From: Bretschneidera sinensis
Taxonomy: Eukaryota; Streptophyta; Magnoliopsida; Brassicales; Akaniaceae
Length of the DNA stretch: 64,000 nt
Reading direction: 5' to 3'
NCBI GenBank assembly: GCA_023935145.1
Contig: CM043697.1
Location: 47,468,001-47,532,000, forward strand
The notes under the pieces are model-generated. The model searched no databases. It saw nothing but the letters and a program-made list of their open reading frames with translations, and was not told the origin of the DNA. A program made the position numbers and the translations under genes. Each line of letters starts with the position of its first letter. The first letter of the stretch is position 1. This document shows positions 36,501-48,045 of the stretch, one piece after another.

Positions 36501-39239
36501 TTTGTTCAAATCATATCATCATATAAAAAAATTATTTAAAAAACTGAAAGAAACTGTTGACAGCCAATAGTGCAGCCCAATGTCACCTTTGGACCAAAAG
36601 GCAGAGTGTCAGCACCAAGGGAAAAAGCACCTCACAACACTCTTTACAGTGTGGCACCAGATAAAAAAGAGCCCTTCTTATACTATTTTATCCTTTTTTT
36701 CATGAGTGATAAAACTGAGAATGTGAAGCAGGGGGAAAAATGAGAGGGAGGCTGATAAACAATGTCACTGGACATAAATGTAATAAAATGATATTATAAA
36801 TAGTTAAATACATACTTTTATATCTAAGCAGATTTGATGAAATGTTGATGGGCAACCATCACAGCATATGAGGTCACCTCCATCTCCACAGATGCCACAC
36901 GTATCATCATTTGGGTCTCCACTACCAACATCTACAAAATGGAACCCTTTACGTTTTGTATCATCTTGTTTATTCCATGAGTCTAACAGGCATTGCAAAA
37001 GGGATTTTCCATTCTCTAGATATAAATTTTGAAATGTTTGATTGAGCTTGCTTCCAGCGTGAATCTCAAAATCCGAAATTGTGAAGACTTCACTGCAGCA
37101 GTCACATTGAATGCCCTCTTTAGTAATCCTACCCTCCAGAAGTACTTGTGTCTTCCTGCGGTTCAAGTACTGCACCTTCCCATTTAGTGGCACAGTTGCT
37201 AAATCAATCATCCACATAAGCACAGTTCGCTTCCCCTCATATAATATGTAGCCATCACTGTCAGACTCCGCCCCGTCCAAGGAGTTGCGAACCAATAAAG
37301 CACAAGGCTTTCTAGTTTGTGTTCCTTGTCGCTTACGGTTCCTGACTGACATTGGGATTCCCTTCTGTAATGTACCATCCGAATCATCCTGTTTGTGTAA
37401 TGAAGAGCTCCCTTTTATTCTCCCTTTCAATGACTTACCAGACAAACTCAGCTTTTTCTTTACAGTAACTACCTTTCTTTCTTTCTTCGGCTTCCCTTTA
37501 TCATTCCTTTGCTTCAGAACTACTCTATTTAGAATACTGAGTTCCTCCTCTGGTATCAGGGTAAAAGAGGGATCAATCTCAGTAGTCTTTGAATCATCAC
37601 CACAACCTTCATACTGCTTTTTAAACACTCTGTAAGCCAAGGTGACAGACCAGTGAGTCTTTCCATCAGGATTAACATACACGGCATCATGGTACGCCCT
37701 ATCGTTTCTGGGCCTATATTCAACTGTCCAGCCTGCACCTAAAAGCAATTCCACTATTCGATCTCTCATTAACTGCTTCGCTTCACTCCGTTTAGTTTTC
37801 TCTCCTTTACCTTCTTTTTCCTTGATTTTAAGTGCATTTATGGCTTTTGATGTCAGCCTAGTTAAGCCCTTATTATCCTCGGTTTCCATATCACCACATT
37901 TAACCTCCCTAGCTGGCACAAACCTCTTCACCTTTAATACTTTCCTAGATAGTCTATTTTCCAAATACGAATTATTTGGCACATTTCCCCTCATACTATC
38001 TCTCGCCTTTATTTCCCGTTCACTTTTCCTAAACCTACCCATCTTTTTACCCTTATTAAGCTCCACATTCAAAACCTCATTGCTTCTCTTCACCTTGGGA
38101 GGTCTCCCAGGCTTATGTTTCAACTTCCTTCCCCCATCATCAGATTGATTGCTGTCCTGCATGTTTGGGAGTCTCCTATGCTCATTTTTTGGTTTCTTCC
38201 GTCCTTCACCATCCGACTGATCACTCATCTTCAACTTTGGAGGTCTCCCACGCTTAAATTTCAACTTCTTCCTTCTCACAGAAACAGATCGATCACTCTC
38301 CAGCACCTTGGGAGGTCTACCACGCTTACGTTTCACCTCCGTCCTGACCTCATCAGAAAAGTCATCACTCTTTTCCAGTTCTGACTGATCACTTGCCTTC
38401 ACCTTTGGAGGTCTCCCACACTTAAATTTTGACTTCTTCCTTCTCACAGAATCACATTGATTGCTCTCCAGCACCTTGGGGGGTCTACCACGCTTACGTT
38501 TCACCTCCTTCCTGACCTCATCAGAAAAGTCATCACTCTCTTCCAGTTCCGACTGATCACTCGCCTTCACCTTTGGAGGTCTCCCACGCTTAAATTTTGA
38601 CTTCTTCCTTCTCACAGAATCAGATCGATTACTCTCCGGCACCTTGGAAGGTCTACCACGCTTACGTTTCACCTCCTTCCTGACCTCATCAGAAAAGTCA
38701 TTACTCTCTTCCAGCTGCGCATTCACCATCTTGTCCTCATGACCACCACTCCCTCTTTCCCCTTTCCCAACCACAACATCTTTACTCTCTTCCTTATCAC
38801 CTTCCTCCTCACCGCCACATTTAACAGCAAATGTGGACCGCAAAACTCTACCGGAAGCCTGTGCTTTCCCATTCAAACCTCCCTCCTTCACCTTTTTCTT
38901 CCTCTTCTTGACAGCATTCTCCTCATCGTCATCTACCCTACTCCTCTTCTTCTCGTTATCAACCAATTTAACAATTTTGCGCTCACCAAGGTGACCATCT
39001 TCACTGTATTCTTGATTCCCAGAACAGTCATTCTGCCCAATTCCCGTTGCTTCTCGTGGAGAAGAAACTAACGGCTCTTTATCAGACCCAGAACCACAAA
39101 GCAGGTTGTTCTCATCATTCAAATCAAAATCCTTTTCCTTTATATCATCTTTTTTCTTTTCGAGAATTACTTGACTTGGCAAAACCTCACCATTCTCAGG
39201 TTCTGCCGATAAACTGTCAGATCTCAGCCCCTCTTTCAT
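24502..39239 (-). CDS. IDM1-like PHD-finger / GNAT acetyltransferase with AT-hooks, complete, eight exons
   Basis: Exons (minus): 39239-36816, 36056-35996, 35714-35632, 33564-33326, 29159-29073, 27908-27809, 25812-25599 and 25520-24502. All have GT-AG borders and compatible phases, giving about 1408 aa. Domains: acidic/basic N terminus; AT-hook cores RGRP at about 194-197, 218-221, 250-252, 306-309, 330-332 and PGRP near 377; [20 protein letters not shown] (about 491-510); a tify/TDBD-like module 670-758 ([39 protein letters not shown]); PHD finger 779-825 with Cys781, 784, 793, 796, His801, Cys804, 817, 820; GNAT domain about 900-1045 with the acetyl-CoA loop [15 protein letters not shown] (978-992). 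The tail beyond 1070 is poorly conserved and carries FDLNVP. Known family: Arabidopsis IDM1/ROS4 and relatives, nuclear histone acetyltransferases that protect loci from DNA methylation. The exact orthologue was not determined. No disabling change was seen. Confidence 0.93.
29595..30725 (+). mobile_element. TRIM retrotransposon 1 in intron 4 of the PHD gene
   Basis: Two 224-bp LTRs, 29595-29818 and 30502-30725, begin TGTTGAG (TATTGAG in the second) and end TCAACA. The first is followed at once by TGGTATCAAAG, a near-perfect initiator-Met tRNA primer binding site, and a purine-rich GAGGAAGAG precedes the second. The internal part is only about 680 bp and non-coding. It lies antisense to the host gene. 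No clear target duplication was found. Confidence 0.85.
31170..32901 (+). mobile_element. TRIM retrotransposon 2 in intron 4 of the PHD gene
   Basis: LTRs 31170-31387 and 32671-32901 (TGTTGAGA...CTCAAyA). The first is followed by a perfect primer binding site TGGTATCAGAGC at 31388-31399, and GAGAGGGAG precedes the second. The internal region shares CATGGTTTGGGATC and the TTGTCGTGGGTG stretch with TRIM 1, so both belong to one family. It is longer because of a nested hAT MITE. Flanks ACGGT and ATAGT match 3 of 5. A pyrimidine tract CTATCCCTAACCTAAA occurs near the LTR ends. Confidence 0.85.
31429..31784. mobile_element. hAT-type MITE nested in TRIM 2
   Basis: Ends TAGAGGTGGAAAA and CCCACCTCTA are inverted, with flanking 8-mers ATGATCTG and GTGATCTA matching at 6 of 8. 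Removing the 356 bp restores the GATGATCTAA-type junction seen in the sister TRIM at 29855. The interior is rich in GGGTC/GGGCC motifs and has no gene. Confidence 0.75.
34487..34640. mobile_element. Truncated end of the 17.2-kb element family in intron 3
   Basis: It starts TTTTCAGAGGCGAAGGCGTT and continues GGATGTAAGACTTTTGGAAC. It aligns clearly to the complement of 18446-18300 for about 150 bp, then fades into AT-rich DNA. No opposite end was found before exon 3, so it is probably truncated. Confidence 0.6.
38218..38736 (-). repeat. In-frame 168-bp tandem repeat encoding paired AT-hooks
   Basis: Within exon 1 of the PHD gene a 56-residue unit is repeated three times (residues about 178-345). 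Each unit has an acidic S-x-D-F-S-D-E-V-R block, KRKRGRP, then RRKKxKFKxGRPPK. The nucleotide copies are very similar (for example the CTTCCAG anchors are 168 bp apart). One hook in the middle unit is altered from KRGRP to KCGRP. Confidence 0.85.
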
Positions 39240-39720
39240 CTCTCACATAATCAACACTAAACCCTGATTTCAAAAACTTGGTTTCAGTTTCAAAACGGCT
39301 TCACTCGAATCAAGCTAAAGCACATGTCAATAACTTCCATTGATTTTATTCAGTATTTGTATAATAAAGTTCAGTACATAAAATCGTAAGCCAAATCTTG
39401 AGAGATTCAAATCAAAATTCTGAAACATAAGAAATAAGAAAAAGAAAAATAGGAAACGAGAGATTGAACCAGTGAATCGTTTGGAAACCAGACGTGATGG
39501 CAAAGCTTACCAATGCAGCAAAGACAACGGAATTCTCTGATCCTACGACGTCGTACCAGGTATGTGTACCCAAAGCTTCGACAGAACGGTCATGGCGTTT
39601 CAGATTTTGGATTTTGGAGAGAGATTGGGATTTGGAGAGAGAGATAGAAAGCGACAGGGTTTAGAGTGAGAGATTGGGGTCTTTAAAGCTTGGGATTTGG
39701 CGTATTAAATATACCGAGTA
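39240..39720 (-). promoter_or_regulatory. 5' untranslated region and promoter of the PHD gene
   Basis: A plausible leader intron runs from the donor GTAAGCTTTG (39510 downward) to the acceptor AAATCAG ending at 39264; the exon before it ends TGCTGCATTG. Upstream, 39600-39670 is GA/TC-rich and probably near the transcription start. No sure TATA box is visible; TATTTAATAC near 39700 is a weak candidate. Confidence 0.4.
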
Positions 39721-40317
39721 TTATTGTTGCCTTTTGTATGTACTCCTATTTGCCTAATTTGTGTGTATTTAGACTGGTAAAGGAGGGGCGTAGGATGGGC
39801 GGGATTGTCATTTTGTATTGTCCGTGGTTTTCAATTTCCCTCCATCAAAGTGCCTCCAAATTAAAAATCGGAAATAGGATTTGGAAGATTGGTACAAAAA
39901 GGTTTGACAAAAATCAGTTAGCACTGCTGCAATACTATTGAAAAATAAAGGAGAACAAATCATTCATCTCAATGTTTAATTCGTCTCAAGTATTAGATAC
40001 TTTAAGATTTTGAAATTAAATATATATTAACAACTTCTTTATTAAAAAAAATAATTCTACTATAAGTTAGAAGAAAATAAAGTAAATCATTTTGATTCAT
40101 GTAATTTAAAAAACAAAACTTTGCGTGTTATTGGTTGCTTGTTCAATCGCATTCAAGATTAATATGAAATTAAAGTGAGATTAAAATGCGATAGAATTAA
40201 GAGATTATTAAAATAGTATTACTTGTTTCCTTATTTGGTCAAAAGATTAACTAACCTAATCTTAATAAAATCTTATGTTTTATTAGCAAGACTGATATTA
40301 ATAAAGTCAACACACTC

Positions 40318-41320
40318 CACAAATAGTTATTGGCACCCCACTTATTTTTACAGTTGCTGAAACTTACAATAATACCTCGAATTCATATTATTCTCTTTTG
40401 ACTTTTGAAATACAAAATACTACCATTTATTTATTTTACAAGTTTTCATAGCACAAAACCTTCTATTAGTATTTTTCTTCATCTCTAACTCTTTACCATA
40501 TTCACTTTTGCAGCCAAAAATTTTCCTCCTTAATTTTACTTATGTCTTTTTTCTCCTTAATTTTACTTATTTCTTTTGTTTTTTTTACCATGACCCAAGA
40601 AAGAATTAGACAAAAGCAGATGGGGTCTATGAATGCTAATACATCAAATTTTGAGCTTGTAGTCAAACACAAAACGTGTGCGAATATTAAAGATGAGTTG
40701 GTAAGGAGAATGGATAGGCAGGTGCTAAAATTCTCATCCACAACTCTTCGAATAATTTTGCAACTGGTTTTGAGAAGAATAGATTTTACATTTTAGGTAT
40801 GGGCACAGATGAGAACTTCATGAATACCCAAAATTAAACACAATATATCATATAAATAAATCAGAAAACAAATAAACATCTTTTCTTGCATCAACACATT
40901 ATAAAATTTAATTGAAAACAATGTAATAAAAAAATAATATAAATGAAAAAAAATTATCAGTATCAGTTGTGTTTAAGCAAGAGAGGGGATCATTGAAATC
41001 ATTTATATTCAAAAGATCATAAAACTCTTTAATATGAATTTCTTCAGGATTAACATTCACTGCTATGAAAAGATAAAGAAGAAAGTTAAAAAAAAAAAGA
41101 AAAGAAAAGAAAAGATGTGGCTGCTAAATGAAAAGGGTAAAGAGAAGAAAAAATATAAATAGAAGATTTTCTGTTATGGAAATTTGTGAAGAAAATAAAT
41201 GGTAGTATTTTGTATTTCAAAAGTCAAAAAATGACTTAATATTAATTTGGGATATTATTGTAAATTTTAACAATTAAAAAAATAAGCGGAGCACAATAAC
41301 CATTTGTAGAATGTTAATAT
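40318..41320. mobile_element. Foldback / MITE-like element with about 200-bp inverted arms
   Basis: The sequence at 40318-40520 and the complement of 41118-41320 align over about 200 bp. The best block, TGACTTTTGAAATACAAAAT followed by ACTACCATTTATT, is identical. The roughly 600 bp between the arms is non-coding. Outer edges and target duplication are not resolved. Confidence 0.6.
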
Positions 41321-41329
41321 CATTACCTT

Positions 41330-44118
41330 ATTAACAATGATATTAAAGTAAGATAATGAATGATATGACGAAATATAATACTTCATAATATTTGAGTTTA
41401 GTTTTTATGATATCCACAAATCCTCCCTGGCTTCCAATATTTGAAGTCCATTAACCTCTTGGTTCATATTAAAAAAATCATAAAATGTAATATTATTTTA
41501 AATTATATTTAAAAAATTAACAAAAAATAATTTCTTATAAGCTAAAAGTTCCCGCCAAAAAAAAAGGTCTTCACTATTGCTATCAAGCATGAAAAATGAC
41601 AAAAGGTTGAGGTCGCGAGATCAAAAAGTTTTATGTTCAACTCTTATCGATATAGGTTATTTGTATTATATATTGATTATTTCTTTTATTTTAAGTGAGT
41701 AATATAATAGAATTGTTAGTTTATTTATGAGACTATGGACATATTTAGTGTTCAAATTATGTACGGTTGTACTGGTACAACGTCGATTCAATGAAAAGTG
41801 TTTTTCCTTTTTCATGATTGACCTAATTAACACAATTAGCAAGTTTTTTTTTTTTATTAAAGATAATGCTATATACAAATACAATTATTGATTTGAAGCG
41901 TATACTATCACATAACTTATACCACAACCAAAAATACTACCACATTAACCATCTAAAATAGGAAAAATAATCAATCTTTAATTAAACAAATAATCCACAC
42001 ATTGGTGAGAGTCTAACGTTAAACCTTGTGATTCCAAAGCCTAAGTATTTGATCATTTTATCACTGCATCAAAGCTTCATTGACTCGATTGACACTTTAA
42101 AACAATAAACTTTTGAGCATTAAAAAAGATTAAGAAATCCACAAATAAAGAAAAGAAAAAAACTACTGATAGAAAGAATTATTTTTTAAAAAGAATCTAT
42201 TAAAAATATATGGAGAGTGAGAAAAGAAATATTAATTGAAAGAATTATTTCTCCAAAAGCACAACTTAAGTAATGTTTAGGTATGAAAAAAAGAGATCAT
42301 CATCTTCACAATAAAATTATAAAGTAAATCTAGCAATAACAAATTGTATAGAAAGGCACTCCTAACTCCCAAGACTAACGTAGGAAACTCGAGTGGTATT
42401 TTTTTTTTTTTGCTACATTACTTTATTCTCGTCAAAAGGCAAAAGAAGATCAGAAGAAACAAGGTCTTGACGTTGACTGTATGCCAAAATCTAAAAGAAT
42501 CTGAGATGATAATGCATGATACTCTTACCCAAAAAAAAATGCATGATACGGTGTATATATGTTACGGTGGCCGTTTAAATTGCAAGGTCAGCAATTAGAA
42601 ATTTCCATGTCTGTTTATAATTTGGCCATACCGCACAAGTTTCTCTTGGGCTAAAATTTAATCCAACTTAATCACGATTGATTTTAATGCAAAAACATTG
42701 GTCAACTCAAATTTAACCATGTAGGATTTTTTTTTCCGAATAAATGACAATTAAAACATTAATTAATCGGTTTCATCATATAGGTTTGATAGTGTATATT
42801 ACGGTGATTATGATTGGAATCGAACTAAGTTTTTATCGAGTTATTTGAGTTCGAGTTCGAATCCAATTTTCAAACTCGAGTTCGAGTTAATGACTGTTCA
42901 TTCTAAATCAAACCGACCTCAAATACTTTGGTATTCAAATTTGATTCAGCTCAAGTCCACCCCTAACGTTGACTCACACAAAAATAAAAGCATAGTGATA
43001 CCAGAAAATATATATAATGAGGTTTAGTACCTCACTTCTAAGTGAGTTACGTTACTTAAATTAGTGGTTTAGTATGATTTAGCTAATTTTTTTGCAAGTT
43101 AAAAAAAAGCACATGATTAAATTTCTATTTGAATTTATCCAAACATAAAGCTGAGTTGTTTCAAACATAAATCTAAACTTCACAAAAAAATTAAGAAAAA
43201 AATAGTGACGAAATAGAGATCAACACTACGAAATTAAAAGAAATAATAATAAATGATAAAATTTTATAATCCGTGATCATATACAAAATAATCTACTATC
43301 ATATCAAAGGGTTCAACTTACACCATTTACACTCTATCTAGACATCTCATTTTCTTTTAATGACAATAAAACACATTATCACTTAAAAGGAGCTAGATTT
43401 AGCTACATCTTCTTCTTTTTATTGAAGTGATGTTTTATATGAGCAGTACTGTGATCAATTTTATTGCAATATAAGCAAAACAACCCACATAAAATAAGAA
43501 AAACAATTGATATGTGAATCAAACAAATAACTCATATATTGTATGAATTGAACGTAAGACTTTAAAGCCTCGAAACTCTAACCTTGACCACTAAATCAAG
43601 ACCTCATCTATATTCATGTTGTAACATTAATTATTTTATTTTTCAACATTCCAAATAATTGTTAGTATATTATAATTTAAGATAATGTTTACTCCAACAA
43701 AATCACAATTTTAGGACAATGCTAGGTAATCTAAAATCAGATGAGCCCTTTAATTTAATTTTACTTTCACATAGGTTTAGACTTAAAAGGATAATTTTAT
43801 AGAGATAGCATTATTTACGCATATGGAATGGAATTTTGGACTTGGTGTTGGTTGAATTTTTCCACGTTTAATGGTAAGCATTTTTTTTTGTTTGTTTTAA
43901 ATTTCGACTTCTGTTGGGATTTCAAGTGCTTTTATCTTTACTTTCCAATATTTCAGATGTGAGAGTTTCGTTTGTTTCCCGATAAAGCAAAAGGAAAAGG
44001 GAAGAAAATAAGAGGCTCATTTGTTTAACTTATATATTTGGTTATGATTTAATTATAGATAAGACTCAATTAAAGGGAGACTTATCATTATATGAGGTTC
44101 AATTTAATATATATCTTT
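41330..44118. other. AT-rich gene-free DNA
   Basis: No supported gene. At 42838-42966 there is a GAGTTCGAGTTCGA-rich stretch ending CACCCCTAA that resembles one end of a hAT MITE, but its partner end was not found. Sequences near 41590-41650, 42000-42070 and 43540-43610 have the look of decayed short elements. None can be classified. Confidence 0.5.
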
Positions 44119-44952
44119 TAAGCTAAATTGCATAGAAAATCATATGATTTAGCTTAGTTTTATAACAAATCCCGAGGTTTAGTTTGGTTCATACTACATC
44201 TTGTAGTTGACATTGCTTGCACCATGGGTTAACATCCATTAACTTTGTCTTCAACCTCAGAATTTGTTATGAAATAAAGCCAAAGCACAAGGTTTTCAAT
44301 GTAATTTAGCTTCTTTTTTTTATTAATTTCAATAGACGAATTTAGAGAGAAAAGAGTGTTTGGATGGTAAGAAAGTGAGGGAAAAAGTGATTTTCTGCTT
44401 TTGTGTCTCCAATCTCTATGCTTCGATCTAGTGAGCTCCCTCTTTTCTTGTAATTTCTCAGTTATTTGAGAGTATTTGGAAAAAGCTTCAAAGAACAAGT
44501 TTGTTTGGAGTCCGAGAAAACATAAAGAAAAATTTCTCTTTGATTTCTCTCTCTCCCTCTCAGCACTTTTTGTATGAATGTATGAATGAAATTAAGCTCG
44601 TTATCACCAATGAAAATCGAGCAAGAGTAGATTAATTTGTTTTTCTTTTATTTTGATTTCGATGGTATATTGGTATGGAATGAGAAAAATAGTGTTTGGC
44701 ATTGGGGAAAATGAGAGAGAAATTTTTTTCTCTTCCCAGGTTTCTCCCTTTCTTTCTCTATTTGCACGAAGGGAGGAGATAAAGAAAATGGCCAGAAAGA
44801 ATGGGTTATGAAGGTTGAAGATAGAGTTAACGGATGTTAACCCTGGTGCAAACGGTGACAATCACAGGGTTTAGTATGAACCAAAATAAACTTTAGAGTT
44901 TGTTATAAAACTGAGCCAAACCACATGCTTTTCTATGTAAATTAGCCTATCT
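44119..44952. mobile_element. Compound foldback MITE with three related arms
   Basis: The left arm (44119-44262) aligns to the complement of the right arm (44818-44952) over about 135 bp, including GGTTTAGTTTGGTTCATACT and GTTAACATCC. A third, internal arm (44257-44312) is again the complement of the first 55 bp of the left arm. The short interval 44119-44312 could therefore be a complete smaller element by itself. The middle contains a direct repeat (around 44321-44400 and 44650-44730). There is no coding capacity. Confidence 0.6.
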
Positions 44953-46599
44953 TCTATAAATATAATTATTTGAGAAGATTTTTTGAGAAAACTTATTAAC
45001 ATGACATGTGTCTTTTAAGAAGTGTTATTATCATGACATTGTCTAATATTTTTCTTAACTCCAAATATGAAATTACATAGTTTTAGTTTTATAATTAGTT
45101 GAGGAGTAAATTCCATTTTTAGTCATTTTATTAGTAAATTCCATTTTTAGTCATTTTATTTTGCCATGTATCCTTATTAGGTCCTTAGAGTTTAAAACGT
45201 CTATATTAGGTCATTTAAGTTTGGTTCTTATTCCAATCAGATCCTTTACCTAAATGACCAGGTAATTTTATCATAGGTGGCATCCTATGCAGCTTTAGGC
45301 AGTAAAAAAAAGAGTAAAATTTTCCAAAATCTCATCATCTCTCCCAACAAAATCACGAATAAGATTTTTTTCTTCTTATTCTTTCTATTCCTCATTTTCT
45401 TCTTCTTTCTTTTCTTCATTTTCTTCTTCCTCTTCCTATTCTGTGTACTGGAGATTTTTGTGTAGCATTTCAAAGACTAATGATGATGCATCTGAAGTGA
45501 TTACGAAGACTGAGAAGAATAAGCAACAGTCAGTAGAGAAAGATCCATAAGTTTTTCCGCTTTTGTTGTATATGTTTCTCTTGGATAAATAAATTTCACA
45601 ATTTATCCTAAAATAGTTAAATTGAAAATAGTTGGAAATCCCATTGTATTATTTCCTCTGTATGTTTTATCTTTAACTAACAAAATTATTTAATCTCAAA
45701 TTCAAAATTAATTAGTTTTTATCACATCCATGAGAAGATAACAACAAATTCAGCTCAATGAATCCCAACTAATATCTCCCCTGTAGATTTTGTTCCAATT
45801 TTTTTTAACATTTATCTACTTAAACTCCCAAACAAAATATCTTTCTAAATTCAAAACAAATTGTTCTTATTAATTTTATATATCTAAATTCTCTTTAATC
45901 ATTCAATATTTACTGTTATTTTTAGTTGGAACTTAACTTTACATTCTTTCATTGTTTTTTTTTTTTATAGGTTTTGCTTTTATTTATTTGCAAAGCCAAA
46001 ACTATTATTGAAAGTATGTGTGTTGATCTCTTTTATTTTTTTATAGTCATAATTACATTTTCTTAATTGTTTTGCCTAACATTCTTCCATTGTTTTTACC
46101 GATCATCTATATTTTGTGATTGATATGCCAACTTCACTGCAAGTAAATAATTCTCGTACAAGATTCGGTTGGCAGATAATGACATTGCTTGCTACATAGT
46201 TTTTATATTTATTTTAAAGTTGATTTTCAACTATTTTAAGGGTAAAAGACGGTGTGAAATATTTTTATTTATGCACGATACTTAAATCTTACACATTTGA
46301 TTTTAAATTGTTTAATGCTAAATAATATATTTAATATGATATGTAAAAGTGATTTTTCACCATTTAGCAATTAAAAGAAGTTGATCGACTCCAAGTCTTT
46401 ACTTCCTCAATAGACTTCCTTGACATTTTCACTAGCCAACGTTCAATTATTCATTTTTTGAGATATGTTAATTTAATTTAAATATTCACTACAACTTTTT
46501 AATTTGAAAATAATCATTTCATAATTTTTTAAGTTAATTGCGTTAATAACTACTAAATTTTATATGATGTGCAAAAATTCATACCAAATTTTAAATGGA
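44953..46599. other. Gene-free AT-rich DNA with a small duplication
   Basis: A 27-bp direct duplication beginning AGTAAATTCCATTTTTAGTC occurs at about 45104 and 45131. TTAGGTCC/TTAGGTCATTTAAG motifs at 45175-45245 resemble a MITE end. A pyrimidine-rich tract spans 45360-45450. No gene is supported. Confidence 0.45.
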
Positions 46600-48045
46600 A
46601 ACATATTTAAAACAAAATAAGATAAATTTGAATATTGAAATGTATAAAATATGAATATAATGAGAAGATAAACAAAATAGATATAGATAAACCCTTTAGA
46701 TACAAAATTTGAACATAATGAGGAAATAAAAAAGACTAAGAGATATATATAAAGCTAATAGAAAAATATTGTTGGATTCTTAAGATAAAATAAGATAGTT
46801 GAATATTGAAATGTACAAAAATTTAATATACTGAGTAGATACAAAATTTGAGCGTAATGAGTAGATAAAAAAAACTAAGAGATATAGATAAAGGTAATAG
46901 ATAAACAAATGCTTTCATAGAAAAAAATGAATAGAATGAATAGTTAAAAAGCTATTAGATAAAAAATGCTTGTATACAATGATAAAAAAAAATTAATAGA
47001 TATAAATTAAGGTAATTAACAAAAAAATGAAAATTTTAAAATGAAATAAGTTATAAGTTTGAATTGAAATATATAAAATTTTAATATACTGAGCAGATAT
47101 AAATTTTGAATGTAATGAGAAGATTAAGAAAAGCTAAGAGATATAGATAATGGTAATACACAAATGCTTTCATAGAAAATATGAATAAAACGAGTAGTTA
47201 AAAGCTAACAGATAAACAAATGCTCTAAATATAATGATGGAAAAAAAAACTAATAGATATAGATTAAGATAATAGATTAAAAAAACAGTTTTTTTTTTTA
47301 TAAAAAAAAATGAAATGAGTTATAAGTTTGAATTGAAATATACAAAATCTAAATATAATGAGGAGATAAAAAAAATTAATAGATATTGACAAAACTATTG
47401 CTTAGATGAAGTAAGATAAGTTTAATATTGAAATACACAAAATTTGAATATAACAAAGAGATTAAAAAAAAAAAAAAGCTAATAGATATAGATAGAAACA
47501 ATATATAAAAAATATAAGATTTTAAAGATGGAATAAAATAGACTAAATATTGGAATATAATTTTTTTAATATAATGAGTAGATACAAAATTTAAATATGA
47601 TGGAGAAATAAAAAGCTAATGTATAAAAAAAATGCATTGATAATTTTCCTAATACAATAAGCAGTTGAAGAGCTATTAGATAAAAAAATAGATAATATTG
47701 ATATATAAAAATACAAAATTTTAAAATAAAATAAGATAAACTGAATATTGAATTATACAATTTTTTAGTATAATGAGTAGATACAAATTTAACTATACCA
47801 AGGAGATGAAAAAGCAAATAGATGAAAGAAATGCTTTGATAAATAACTTGAATATGATGATTAGTTATTAGATAAAAATGTTTAGAATATAATGAGAAGA
47901 AAAAAAAGCTTATATATATAGATAAAGCTAATAGAAGAAATTCATAATTTTTAAGATGAAATAAGTTAAATTTAAATATTTAAATATTCAAAATTCAAAT
48001 ATAGTGGGGAGAGAAAAAAAAAAGCTAATTGACATTGATAAAAAT
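46600..48045. repeat. Degenerate AT-rich tandem array
   Basis: The anchor pattern AATATAATGAGTAGATA and the partner AAGCTAATAGATATAGATAA recur throughout. Three successive anchors (about 46831, 47089 and 47358) are about 258-269 bp apart, suggesting a higher-order unit; later units are shorter (90-200 bp). Units also share GATAAACAAATGCT and AAATAAGATAAGTTGAATAT-like blocks. No coding content. Confidence 0.7.

Noticed and set aside
40542..40796. 84-codon plus-strand frame
   Set aside because: It lies inside the foldback element and has no recognisable domain or splice context.
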